This document shows, one piece after another, positions 8,146-16,772 of a stretch of DNA of 64,000 nt (positions within the stretch are counted from its first letter, which is position 1; every line of letters starts with the position of its first letter). Below the pieces are notes generated by a model, which was not told the origin of the DNA, ran no database searches, and was given only the letters and a program-made list of their open reading frames with translations. Origin of the DNA: Microterricola viridarii (GTDB lineage Bacteria > Actinomycetota > Actinomycetes > Actinomycetales > Microbacteriaceae); assembly GCF_900104895.1 (NCBI RefSeq), contig NZ_LT629742.1, positions 2,418,001-2,482,000 of the forward strand. Reading direction: 5' to 3'. The position numbers and the translations under genes were made by a program.

Positions 8146-10563
8146 TCAGCGGACGGACGCGAGGCTCGTCGCCGTAGCGGTGGCCTGCAGTTGTAGGCTC
8201 ACCGTGCCGTGTCGGGTACTGGTTGCGGTAAGGACAATCGTTCCCGGAGCGCCTGTGCCACGAATAACTGCCAGAGCCCGACCGCGCCAGGTAGTGTGCT
8301 CATCGTCGGTGAAGCTCTCGGTCGAGGATGGGGCGGCGCTGGCAAAGCCGACGAGTTCCGCCGGACCGACGATCTCGATCGCCACGTTGTCATCGTCCAG
8401 CATCTCGATGACTCCATTGTGGTCTCTGATTTCGACGTTCACAAAGGCAACATCGCTGCCATCACTCTCAACCCAGCTGGACTCCGCCACCAGCGCGAGA
8501 GACGTGTCACTCGCGGACTTCAGGGTGCTCCGCGAAGTCTCGATGTTCCCGCAGTAACCCACGGCAGTGATCTCGCCCGCCTCGTACGGGACCCGGAAAC
8601 GAGTGACGAACCCTGCTCGAACACCGGCCCGTCGGCGGCCCAAGCTCCGCCCGTTGATGAGAAGTTCAACCTCATCGTCGGAGGAATACACTTCAATCTC
8701 TGCACGCTTGCCCTCGGAGCCTCGCCATGCCCAGCTGGCTACGGCATCCGAAGGACGCCACGCCATGCGTCGAACCTTTTGTCCGCTGCGGTCCATCGGG
8801 CGGACAGCGATGGCGGGCGCATCCAGCTCACCCCACACGGCGCGGGCTAGAAGCATGGGCGCCCCGGGAACACCGGTAATGTCGATGGCCCCACACCCCG
8901 CGGTCAGCTGTGGAAATGGCTTCGTGATTGAGCCGGATTCGGATCCGTAGGCCCACGTTCCAATTCCGGCTTCTCCGAGGTAGTCCCAGCCAGTCCACAT
9001 AAAGTCGCCGATGACATTTGGCAATTCCTTAACGAGGGGCCAGATTGAGACAATGTCTCCCGACATTGACTCGGACCCGACCACAACGCGGCTCGGGTAG
9101 TTGCGGGCATCCTTCTTGTACCGCGACCACGCGTAGTTGTAGCCGGCGACGTCGACAGCGGGAAAGACGTCCCGTGTGCTCTTGTCGGCAATCGGGAGGC
9201 CCGAGATGAATTGAGTGATCCGTCCGATCCTGTTTGAGATTACGTTCGCCATTGTGCTCGTGGCTGCGGAGGACTTCCTCACCGGAGCCTTCTTCTCGGT
9301 GGAGAACACCGACTTGCCTTGGCTGGCCATGACGTTGAGGAGAAAGTTCACCGCGAGTGTAGTGGGGCGATCGGTATCCAACTCACGCACGAACGAGGAG
9401 ATTCGACGCGCAGCATCGATCCCGGCTGTGGTTCCTGACTCAGCTATTTCGTTGCCGATCGAGTACATGATGACGCTGGGGTGGTTGCGAACCTTCGCGA
9501 CGAGCGACCGAGCGTCGTCCGGCCACAGGTCCTCGAAACGAGCAGAAAGGTCGTGCGCAGTCTTGGGCGCAAACCAGACGTCGCTGAGCTCGTCCATGAC
9601 ATACATGCCAAGTTCGTCGCAGGCATCGGTCATGTCGCGCGAGAGCGGATTGTGTGAGCTGCGGATCGCGTTGAACCCATTCTCCTTCAGGATGCGAATA
9701 CGTCGGAACTCAGCTGCGCGAAAGGTAGCGGCGCCCAAAGGGCCGTTATCGTGATGTACGCAGGCACCGCGCAGAAGCACCGTCTGCCCGTTGATGCGAA
9801 GCCCGTGCGTTGCATCAACCTCGACGGTACGGATGCCAACTCGCTGGGTGAACCGATCGAGAATACGTCCATCCTCAACGAGCTCGATCTCCGCGGTATA
9901 GAGGAAGGGGTCCTCCGCCGACCAGAGCCGAGCTCCGGGCGCTTCTACAATGTTCGACCCGATCACTCCGACGTGCTCGAGAAGTACCGAATCGCCGTCG
10001 CGCAGGGAGATCCTCACCGACGCTGCATCCGACAACGGGCCGTCGACATCCACCTCAACGCAGAGTCGTGCCCGGTCCTGAGTGGAGAGTGTCCTGATTC
10101 GCACACCGTCGAACGCGAAGCGGGTCTCGGGAGCAGAGATGAGCGAGACCGGTCGATAGACTCCGGACCCGGTGTACCAACGACTGTTTGGCGTCAGGGT
10201 GTTGTCGACGCGAACCTCCAGAAGATTCTCCTCGCCGGGCCTCAGAGCAGATGTGAGCGGCACGCTGAACTCCCGGTACGGGCTGACCGATTCGCCCACG
10301 AGCTGACCATTGAGGGAGACCTCAGTCGCTCCATAGACGCCCTCGAAATGCACTGAAAGTGTGTGGCCGGGCTCGACTTCGGCGACCCAGCGTTTCTCGT
10401 AAAGGTATCGGCCGCCGGGAAAATACGAGCTATGGTACCCGCCCGCGGCATCGGCCGAGCGGGTCTCGGAGATCATCGCATCGTGCGGGATCACCACGGC
10501 GATGTCGTCGACGCCTTCTCGTCGCAGAGTCCAGTTCTGACCGAAGGGTTGGATGATTTTCAT
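8146..10563 (-). CDS. Glycoside hydrolase family 2 (beta-galactosidase/beta-glucuronidase type)
   Basis: An 805-residue GH2 enzyme without signal peptide, so cytoplasmic. Residues ~1-150 form the sugar-binding domain, ~150-250 the immunoglobulin-like domain, ~250-560 the TIM barrel, followed by C-terminal beta domains (one resembling DUF4982). The acid/base is Glu372 in SIGNEIAESG and the nucleophile is probably Glu498 in VVVGSESMSGD. The loop LRGACVHHDNGPLGAA and RSSHNPLSRDMTDACDELG are diagnostic. The start ATG at 10563 overlaps the upstream Gfo/Idh stop as ATGA, so it is the last gene of a symporter-oxidoreductase-hydrolase operon. It should hydrolyse the imported glycoside. Confidence 0.92.
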   Translation of the reverse strand: MKIIQPFGQNWTLRREGVDDIAVVIPHDAMISETRSADAAGGYHSSYFPGGRYLYEKRWVAEVEPGHTLSVHFEGVYGATEVSLNGQLVGESVSPYREFSVPLTSALRPGEENLLEVRVDNTLTPNSRWYTGSGVYRPVSLISAPETRFAFDGVRIRTLSTQDRARLCVEVDVDGPLSDAASVRISLRDGDSVLLEHVGVIGSNIVEAPGARLWSAEDPFLYTAEIELVEDGRILDRFTQRVGIRTVEVDATHGLRINGQTVLLRGACVHHDNGPLGAATFRAAEFRRIRILKENGFNAIRSSHNPLSRDMTDACDELGMYVMDELSDVWFAPKTAHDLSARFEDLWPDDARSLVAKVRNHPSVIMYSIGNEIAESGTTAGIDAARRISSFVRELDTDRPTTLAVNFLLNVMASQGKSVFSTEKKAPVRKSSAATSTMANVISNRIGRITQFISGLPIADKSTRDVFPAVDVAGYNYAWSRYKKDARNYPSRVVVGSESMSGDIVSIWPLVKELPNVIGDFMWTGWDYLGEAGIGTWAYGSESGSITKPFPQLTAGCGAIDITGVPGAPMLLARAVWGELDAPAIAVRPMDRSGQKVRRMAWRPSDAVASWAWRGSEGKRAEIEVYSSDDEVELLINGRSLGRRRAGVRAGFVTRFRVPYEAGEITAVGYCGNIETSRSTLKSASDTSLALVAESSWVESDGSDVAFVNVEIRDHNGVIEMLDDDNVAIEIVGPAELVGFASAAPSSTESFTDDEHTTWRGRALAVIRGTGAPGTIVLTATSTRHGTVSLQLQATATATSLASVR

Positions 10564-11573
10564 GTGGGGAGTCCTAACTGGGGTTGTGAGGTGGCGCACG
10601 CTCGAATGCGGTCGAGAATCTCGGCGATCGTGATGCTGTCTTGGAGGGGGTGCAGCGGATGTTCTTTGAGGCCGTCCGCAATGGCCTCGGTCACGGCTCG
10701 CAGCATGGGGACATAGCCGAACCCTTCGCGAGGGTGCACCGTAGGGTCGGGGCGGAAGAGAGACTCCTGATCAGTCGCCCCACCCGCGAGAGAATGCAGG
10801 ACATACCGATCGGTCGCCCAAAAGGGGGGCGAGAGAGTGAGCCAACCGGCCGATCCACTAACCGCGGCACTCAGCTCCGTCCACCCAGTCATCGAGGCAG
10901 CGAGCTGCGCGAAGCGGTGGTCGCGGTACTCGAGCGTCGCGTGGACGGCGAGGTCGACACCGTCAGAGCGCACGTGCGCTGTCGCGCATAGTGACTCCGG
11001 CACTCCAAGCACATCGAGAGCGAGGGTCACGGGGTAGATTCCCTGATCGAGGAGCGTGCTGCTGCGTCGTTGTACAGTCCAGGACGCGGATTCGGGATCG
11101 CCAAAGGGAATCCCGAATGACGCGCGTACGCTTGTCACGCTCCCGATTGCTCCATTGCGTATGTCCTCGATCGCAGCCCTGTACGCGGGGGCGAAACGCA
11201 TCCACATCCCCTCCATCGCGAAGCGCCCCGACGCTCGGGCTGCGTCGGCGATGCGGCGAACATCACTAGAGTCCACCCCGGCCGGCTTCTCGACGAGCAC
11301 GTGTCGGCCAGCCTCGAGCGCGCGCACCGCGATGTCGGAGTGCGTCGCATGCGGGGTACCGATGTACAGAATGTCAACGTCCTCATCTGCGAGGAGCTCC
11401 TCAACACCGCCGTATGCGCGCTCGATCGAAAACGTATCCGCGAACTCACGCGCCCTCGGTTCTTCGCGTGAAGTGACAGCGAGTCGACGGACGCCCGGCG
11501 TCAGAGCCAGATCTGCTGCGATGGCCCGGGACACGCTACCAGTTCCGACGATGCCCCATGCCAGTTCGGTCAC
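10560..11573 (-). CDS. Gfo/Idh/MocA family oxidoreductase
   Basis: A 337-residue NAD(P)-dependent sugar oxidoreductase. The N-terminal Rossmann fold starts ELAWGIVGTGSVSRAIAADL, and the family motif EKPAG (VLVEKPAGVDSSDV) supplies the catalytic lysine. The C-terminal alpha/beta domain follows with LLDQGIYPV. The GTG start at 11573 overlaps the upstream symporter stop as GTGA; its own stop overlaps the GH2 start as ATGA, so the three genes are translationally coupled. In other actinobacteria such enzymes oxidise the 3-hydroxyl of a glycosyl group before deglycosylation; that role here is inferred. Confidence 0.9.
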   Translation of the reverse strand: MTELAWGIVGTGSVSRAIAADLALTPGVRRLAVTSREEPRAREFADTFSIERAYGGVEELLADEDVDILYIGTPHATHSDIAVRALEAGRHVLVEKPAGVDSSDVRRIADAARASGRFAMEGMWMRFAPAYRAAIEDIRNGAIGSVTSVRASFGIPFGDPESASWTVQRRSSTLLDQGIYPVTLALDVLGVPESLCATAHVRSDGVDLAVHATLEYRDHRFAQLAASMTGWTELSAAVSGSAGWLTLSPPFWATDRYVLHSLAGGATDQESLFRPDPTVHPREGFGYVPMLRAVTEAIADGLKEHPLHPLQDSITIAEILDRIRACATSQPQLGLPT

Positions 11574-13018
11574 CGCGGGTCGCCTTCTGCAGTCGCGACC
11601 GCTATGGCGCTGCGGCGAGCGGCGAGGTCGACGTGAATCTGCGGGAGGTATTTGTCGATGTTGAGGAACCACACGATGATGCCGGTGAGAATAGCAACAA
11701 TGAGTGGAAACCAGAGCTGGAGGAAGATCTCCGCCGAGATGGCCGACGGCGCCTGCAGGGCCGCCTGCCCGTCGTACGATGCCGCGGCGAGCACCCAGCC
11801 GACGATTGCGATGCCGAGACCTGCGCCGAAGTTCTGACCAGCCGTGGCGGCTGCATATGTCATGCCGTCCAACCGGGCGCCGTGCTTCCACTCGCCGTAG
11901 TCCACGATGTCGGCGACAAGAGCAAAGAGCGACGCCATGGCGGGAATGCCGCCGAATCCTCGGATGGCGGTACCGAGAATCACCAGGGGGAGATTGCTTG
12001 GGTCGATCAGCGTAATGATGGAACCGACGATGACAACGACGGTGCCGAACAGAATTGACCGTCGCTTGCCAAACCTGCTGATGACCCGGGGCATGAACCA
12101 CAGCCCAAGCAGCATTGGCGCGAGTTGAGCAACAGAGAGGAGTCCAAACGAGTTGGGATCGCCGAGCACGTCGCTCGCGAAGTAGACTCCCACCCCGCTG
12201 GTTCCTTGGAGGATAAACGTGAGGAAGAACAGTCCGAATCCGAGGAAAAAGAAGGGATTACTCAAGAGCTTCTTCAACTTGATGCCAAGAGGCATGGTCA
12301 CGACGTTGTTCGCCCCCACCGCAGGCTTCACCCTCTCCTTCGTCCCTAAGAAGAGCACGGCGAACGTGATGGTGGCGATTCCGCCGTATCCGATCATGAC
12401 ACCCGTCCAGGCGCTCTGACCAGAGCCGAGTGCTGTGATGAGAGGCATCGTGATCGCATTGACGACCAGGGTCGTAGCAAGTGCGAAGAATGTGCGGAAT
12501 ACGGTAAGAGAGACGCGCATCTTTGTGCTGCTCGTAATCACCGAGAGCAGCGTGTGATACGCGAGATTCGATGACACGAATCCCACGCCAAGGCAAAAGA
12601 AGTAGAAAGCGAATGCGTAGAGCTCCTTGCCACCCGGTGAAAGCCCGGAAGGCACATTGAATAAGAGCACGAAGGAGACCACTAGCACGGGAGTGGAGAA
12701 CAGAATCCACGGGCGCGCTTTGCCCCAACGAGTGGATGTCTTGTCGATGAGCGTCCCGACAATGAGATCTAGCGTGCCATCCATGACCCGGCCAAAGAGC
12801 AAGAGCGTGCCCGCGATCGCCGCTCCGATTCCCACGACATCAGTGAGGTAGAAGAGCAGGAAAGCGCTGATCGGAGCGAAAACGAGGTTGCCCCCGACAT
12901 CCCCCACTCCGTAGGAGAGTCGTTCCCTGATTGTGAGTCGTTCAGCGGTCGCATCGGCGCTGCTTGATGTCGCCGTTGAGTCGGCAGCCGAAATGGCGGT
13001 GGTGGAAGCACTGGTCAT
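11570..13018 (-). CDS. GPH-family sugar:cation symporter (MFS), second copy
   Basis: A 482-residue membrane transporter with about 12 helices. It carries the GPH-family loop FGRVMDGTLDLIVGTLIDKT and TRWGKARPWILFS. The start at 13018 (MTSAST) has an AAGGACGTTCC site upstream; the frame could extend to 13099, but that would place the start inside the operator palindromes. It is the first gene of the operon with the Gfo/Idh and GH2 genes and is divergent from a LacI regulator. It should import the glycoside that the operon degrades. Confidence 0.88.
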   Translation of the reverse strand: MTSASTTAISAADSTATSSSADATAERLTIRERLSYGVGDVGGNLVFAPISAFLLFYLTDVVGIGAAIAGTLLLFGRVMDGTLDLIVGTLIDKTSTRWGKARPWILFSTPVLVVSFVLLFNVPSGLSPGGKELYAFAFYFFCLGVGFVSSNLAYHTLLSVITSSTKMRVSLTVFRTFFALATTLVVNAITMPLITALGSGQSAWTGVMIGYGGIATITFAVLFLGTKERVKPAVGANNVVTMPLGIKLKKLLSNPFFFLGFGLFFLTFILQGTSGVGVYFASDVLGDPNSFGLLSVAQLAPMLLGLWFMPRVISRFGKRRSILFGTVVVIVGSIITLIDPSNLPLVILGTAIRGFGGIPAMASLFALVADIVDYGEWKHGARLDGMTYAAATAGQNFGAGLGIAIVGWVLAAASYDGQAALQAPSAISAEIFLQLWFPLIVAILTGIIVWFLNIDKYLPQIHVDLAARRSAIAVATAEGDPR

Positions 13019-13053
13019 GGAACGTCCTTGTTCGGAGGGTGCACGTGCGCGAA

Positions 13054-13101
13054 CATTGTCACGTGACAATGAGAATACACGGTCATTGTCACGTGTCAAT
13101 C
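13054..13101. promoter_or_regulatory. Paired LacI-type operator palindromes
   Basis: Two 18-bp sites: CATTGTCACGTGACAATG at 13054-13071 is a perfect palindrome, and CATTGTCACGTGTCAATC at 13084-13101 is a near copy. Their centres are 30 bp (about three helical turns) apart. They lie between the divergent symporter operon and the LacI gene, as expected for a LacI-family repressor controlling both. Confidence 0.85.
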
Positions 13102-13140
13102 ATGGGCTTTCAAGCGATCCCACTGTGCAAGACTTGCCAC

Positions 13141-14112
13141 GTGAGCGAGCAGGCGGAGCAACCATGGCGGCCAACGGCGAAAGATGTCGCCGCATTTGCT
13201 GGATTGTCCAGATCCACCGTGAGCCAGATTCTCAATGGGCACGGCGACCGCTTTCACGCTGAGACGCAGCAACGGGTCGCCCAGGCGGCCGCCGAACTGA
13301 ACTATCGACCGTCTCGGGCCGGGCGCGCCCTGTTGACCGGCCTCAGCGAGATGGTCATCGTCGTCGTGCCCAACGCCACCTTCGGCAGACACCTCCAAGA
13401 TGCCGTCGATCGAATCGCAGGGGTCACGTCCATCCATGGCAAGTCCGTGGTTGTCCGCTACTCGGGTGACGATCCCGCGGCTACCCTTACCGCGGTGCTA
13501 GATCTTCGCCCCGCAGTGGTCGTCGATCTCGGGGTCTTCAGCTCGAGCGAGCGGCGGAGAATCGCGGCGGCGGGGACAACGATCTATCCGGAGCTCACCG
13601 CGGAGAGTGGGGTGGAACAGCCGAGTGAAATGGTTGGGCGGTTGCAGGTATCCCACCTCTTGCGGCACGGCCACCGTCGGGTCGTCATCGCTTTGCTCGC
13701 GGACGAGCGATCGGACCCGTATGGGCCGTCTCGTGTTGCAGGAGCTACGGCCGAATGTCTCTCCCGCGGGCTGCCCCCGCCGGATGTCGTCTCAATCCCT
13801 TTGCGCCGCGAAGGCGCGCGTGAGGCTCTCGAGCCGTTGCTTCGCGAATCCGACGAACCCGTTGCAGTGTGCTGCTACAACGACGACGTTGGCTTGGCCG
13901 TGCTCGCTGTTGCGCACGATCTTGGCTTTGCCGTCCCCGAGCAGATCTCCGTAATCGGCGTCGACAATTCCGAAGTTGGCCAACTTGTGGAGCACCCTCT
14001 ATCCACGATCAGCGTCGACATGCCGTCAATCGTGGCCTCTTTCTTCGCCGAAGTCCCATCCGACAACCGTTTTGATCGATTCGTAACGATCGTGCCTGGC
14101 GCCACCACATGA
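13141..14112 (+). CDS. LacI family transcriptional regulator
   Basis: A LacI/GalR-type regulator of about 323 residues. The DNA-binding helix-turn-helix is TAKDVAAFAGLSRSTVSQIL and the hinge region is FHAETQQRVAQAAAELNYRPS; a periplasmic-binding-like sensor domain follows and ends in ISVIGVDNSEV. Start choice: GTG at 13141 puts the helix-turn-helix at residue ~11, typical of the family. An alternative ATG at 13102 would abut the second operator and give a longer tail. It is divergent from the symporter-Gfo/Idh-GH2 operon and most likely represses it until a sugar binds. Confidence 0.88.
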   Translation: MSEQAEQPWRPTAKDVAAFAGLSRSTVSQILNGHGDRFHAETQQRVAQAAAELNYRPSRAGRALLTGLSEMVIVVVPNATFGRHLQDAVDRIAGVTSIHGKSVVVRYSGDDPAATLTAVLDLRPAVVVDLGVFSSSERRRIAAAGTTIYPELTAESGVEQPSEMVGRLQVSHLLRHGHRRVVIALLADERSDPYGPSRVAGATAECLSRGLPPPDVVSIPLRREGAREALEPLLRESDEPVAVCCYNDDVGLAVLAVAHDLGFAVPEQISVIGVDNSEVGQLVEHPLSTISVDMPSIVASFFAEVPSDNRFDRFVTIVPGATT

Positions 14113-14570
14113 GAATTCACGCCACGAGTTGCCTCACTCACGCCTCGTGGCCTCGAACGGTCTGCAGCCGAATGAGGGCGACAGGACTAGCCACGCTAAA
14201 CCTGAGTAGAGTTCACGCTAACTAGAAGCAAGGAACGTACCTTCCAGCCCGTCCGAGCCGCCAACGTCGAATAACTCGGTGAACTACACCACGGTCGTGG
14301 CACGCTGGGTGAGAAGGAACACCACCGCATACCCCACAGGCCGCGACATGTGGGGAGCGCGTCGATCGCGCTGTTCGTCGGCACTGAATGCAGGGCACGA
14401 TGCCTTGTATTCGGTCGCCGGCGGCGCGCTCCCGCCCCACGGACGTCACTTCGGGCAGCTTAAGGGTTCAGGCCGAATCTCTCGCCTCTTCGAGCGATTC
14501 GCTGTCGACTAGCTCACGTATCGCATCGAGGCTTTGCGCGACCTCAACCGTCGAGGTTCGATCGTGCCAC
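14113..14570. other. Gene-free stretch before the IS element
   Basis: About 460 bases between the LacI stop and the left inverted repeat of the IS3 element. Small frames exist on both strands but none has a ribosome-binding site, domain or protein-like composition. No hairpin or RNA gene recognised. It may be debris from insertion or recombination. Confidence 0.4.
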
Positions 14571-14640
14571 GGGTCTGCTGCACGGTTAGGTGACATCTGA
14601 TTTGGCTTGCCCGGGAGGGCGGGCCTGGAAGGATGTTGCT

Positions 14641-14931
14641 GTGCCCAAGCCCTACCCCACTGAGTTCCGTGACGACGTCGTGCGCGTTGCGAGGAACCGC
14701 GAACCCGGAGTGACGATCGAGCAGATCGCGAAAGACTTCGGCGTCCACCCGATGACGTTGCAGAAGTGGCTGAGCCGCGCCGCGGTGGACGCGGGCGTCA
14801 AGCCCGGCCAGACGCGCAGCGAGGCGGTCGAGTTGCGCGAGGCGCGGAAGAGGATCCGGCTGTTGGAGCAGGAGAACGAGGTCCTCCGGCGGGCGGCGGC
14901 GTATCTGTCGCAGGCGAACCTGCCGGGAAAG
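14641..14931 (+). CDS. IS3-family transposase OrfA (expected stop missing)
   Basis: Begins GTG at 14641 (VPKPYPTEFRDDVVRVARNR) and contains the helix-turn-helix IEQIAKDFGVHPMTLQKWL and the coiled-coil region RKRIRLLEQENEVLRRAAAYL. In IS3 elements OrfA normally ends at a stop overlapping OrfB, and OrfB is reached by a -1 frameshift. Here the OrfA frame has no stop in this place; the expected TGA (14946-14948) is in a different frame, as if one base had been lost in the GGGAAAGG run at 14925-14932. The end given is where the IS3-like sequence stops matching. Confidence 0.75.
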
Positions 14932-14944
14932 GCTCTACCCGCTC

Positions 14945-15832
14945 GTGAGCGAGCTCGCCGGATCGGGGATCCCCGTGACGGTGGCGTGCCGGGTCCTCAA
15001 GCTCTCACGTCAGCCCTACTACCGGTGGCTGGCGGACCCTGTCACGCCCAGCGAGCTGGCGGAGGCGTATCGGGCGAACGCGTTGTTCGACGCCCACCGG
15101 GACGACCCGGAGTTCGGGCACCGGCTGCTGGCCGACGAGGCCCGCGACGCCGGCGAGCCGATGGCCGACCGGACCGCCTGGCGGATCTCGTTGGCCAACG
15201 GCTGGTGGAGCGCGTTCGGGAAGAAGCGGGGACGGAAGGGGAAGAAGCCGGGGCCCGCGGTCCACGACGACCTCTGCACCGTCACCGACGAGAACGGGCG
15301 GACCCGGCACGAGTTCACCGCGGACGCCCCGAACAGGCTCTGGCTCACCGACATCACCGAACACAAGACCGCCGAGGGCAAGCTCTACCTCTGCGCGATC
15401 AAAGACGTGTACTCGAACAAGATCGTCGGCTACTCGATCGACTCGAGGATGAAGTCCAGTCTGGCCGTCAGCGCACTCAACAACGCTGTGGCCATGCGCG
15501 GGAACGTCGCCGGCTGCGTGGTACACAGCGACAGAGGATCGCAATTTCGAAGCAGGAGGTTCCTCCGCACCCTGGCGCGGCACGGCATGGCCGGGTCCAT
15601 GGGGCGGGTGGCTTCGTGCGGGGACAACGCCGCGATGGAAAGCTTCTTCAGCCTGCTGCAGAAGAACGTCCTGAACCGCCGCTCGTGGAGCGCACGGGAA
15701 GAGCTGCGAATCGCGATCGTGACCTGGATCGAGCGAACCTACCACCGCCGACGCCGCCAGCCCCGCCTGGGCCGTTTGACCCCGATCGAGTTCGAGGCCA
15801 TCATGAACACGCCAGCCACTCTGGCCGCGTGA
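14945..15832 (+). CDS. IS3-family transposase OrfB (DDE integrase domain)
   Basis: A 295-residue frame beginning at GTG 14945 (SELAGSGIPVTVACRVLKLS), though similar sequence extends upstream as LYPLV, consistent with production by frameshift from OrfA. It has the HTH_21 region, then the rve/DDE catalytic core: Asp in LWLTDITEHK, Asp in VVHSDRGSQF and Glu in NAAMESFFSLLQ, with the conserved C-terminal YHRRRRQPRLGRLTPIEFE. All three acidic residues are intact, so the catalytic part looks functional even if the OrfA-OrfB junction is altered. Confidence 0.9.
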   Translation: MSELAGSGIPVTVACRVLKLSRQPYYRWLADPVTPSELAEAYRANALFDAHRDDPEFGHRLLADEARDAGEPMADRTAWRISLANGWWSAFGKKRGRKGKKPGPAVHDDLCTVTDENGRTRHEFTADAPNRLWLTDITEHKTAEGKLYLCAIKDVYSNKIVGYSIDSRMKSSLAVSALNNAVAMRGNVAGCVVHSDRGSQFRSRRFLRTLARHGMAGSMGRVASCGDNAAMESFFSLLQKNVLNRRSWSAREELRIAIVTWIERTYHRRRRQPRLGRLTPIEFEAIMNTPATLAA

Positions 15833-15865
15833 CTACAACCTGTCACCTATTTGTGCAGCAGACCC

Positions 15866-16330
15866 GAGCGATCTTCTTGGGTATGTATTGTGAGCTGCCC
15901 GCAACAGAGTCGCCGAATTGCGCACTACCGCTCTGGCTAGAGGCGGACCGTGTCCCCGAACTCCAAGCGACCCCAACCTCAAGTCGCAATCACGGAGGAA
16001 CCCCATCAGTCGTCGCCGAAGTGCCCATCCGCACACACCTTCACAGGCCTCGGTGGAGACGTTGAGGCATTTCATGCGCGATTCGATCGGTTTCGCATCA
16101 CTCGCAACGGTCTTGCTGGATGGATGTGCCCTGACGTCTGAAGAGATGGCAACAACTCTCCACGCCAAATCTGATGTCACGATCCCGCCGAGGCTGCAAC
16201 CGGAGACGGCGGAGGTGTTGGTGCCCACGCCACCAGAAACAGAGGATCGATGTCACGTCGACGGTCCGGTCTCGGCGAATGCGATGACCGGGGCCAAGCG
16301 AGAAGAGACAACTCTCAGGCGGCAGCACCA
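15866..16330. other. Gene-free stretch between IS element and conjugative genes
   Basis: About 465 bases after the right inverted repeat of the IS. Frames on both strands have low-complexity, non-domain translations and no ribosome-binding sites. I saw no copy of the tRNA 3' end here that could serve as the left attachment site. Nothing else recognised. Confidence 0.4.
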
Positions 16331-16663
16331 TCAGTGTGCCGGAGGCGGAAGCTGATTCGAGATTCCTTCACGGCGGCGCACATTCAACAGTGCCAAGAGC
16401 GTCCCCGGCCCCGCGACGAGAAACTTCAGTGCATTCCAGAGAGACAGAAGCGAAAGCAATGAGAGCCAGCCTCCGTCGCCTGCCTCGAACAAGCCCGCAC
16501 AGTAGACGGCTGCGAGTCCGTACGGGATCGCGAGCAGCATCGCGGGGGTGCCCCATTTGAGTCCGCGGCGCGAGTGAATCGCGTCGAGCAGAACATTCGT
16601 CGGCGCGAACCGGCGGATGAAGTGGTATAGGCGAGCGGCGATCGCCAAGCCAAAACCGAACAT
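16331..16663 (-). CDS. Small membrane protein next to relaxase
   Basis: A 110-residue protein with two hydrophobic segments (PAMLLAIPYGLAAVYCAGLF and LSLWNALKFLVAGPGTLLALL) after an amphipathic start. Start chosen at ATG 16663 because GAAGAGGTTCC lies just upstream; the frame extends further but without a site. It resembles the small 'sulfate permease'-annotated membrane proteins commonly found beside TraA relaxase genes on actinobacterial plasmids. It is downstream of and on the same strand as the relaxase, so probably co-transcribed. Function unknown; a helper of mating is an inference. Confidence 0.75.
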   Translation of the reverse strand: MFGFGLAIAARLYHFIRRFAPTNVLLDAIHSRRGLKWGTPAMLLAIPYGLAAVYCAGLFEAGDGGWLSLLSLLSLWNALKFLVAGPGTLLALLNVRRREGISNQLPPPAH

Positions 16664-16772
16664 GAAGGAACCTCTTCGTTTCAGCAACAAGAGGTCGAGT
16701 GGGCTTCCCGTCGCGGGGAGCCATGTCATCGCGACGAGCGATGGCGCGGGTAGGAGGTTGCTTGCTGGCAGT

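Larger units (their letters stand above)
14571..15865 (+). mobile_element. IS3-family insertion sequence, about 1.3 kb
   Basis: The element is bounded by imperfect inverted repeats. The left end starts GGGTCTGCTGCAC at 14571 and continues TAGGTGACA to 14595. The right end is the reverse complement at 15841-15865, with three mismatches in the middle. Between them lie an OrfA with helix-turn-helix and leucine-zipper-like segment and an OrfB with a DDE integrase domain, the IS3 layout. No target-site duplication is visible directly outside the repeats. It sits between the catabolic region and the conjugative element. Confidence 0.85.

Noticed and set aside
14571-15865. Target-site duplication of the IS3 element
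   Set aside because: Comparing bases directly outside the inverted repeats for several possible ends gave no matching 3-4 bp direct repeat.
15866-16330. Left attachment site just after the IS
   Set aside because: No copy of the tRNA 3' end was found in this stretch.
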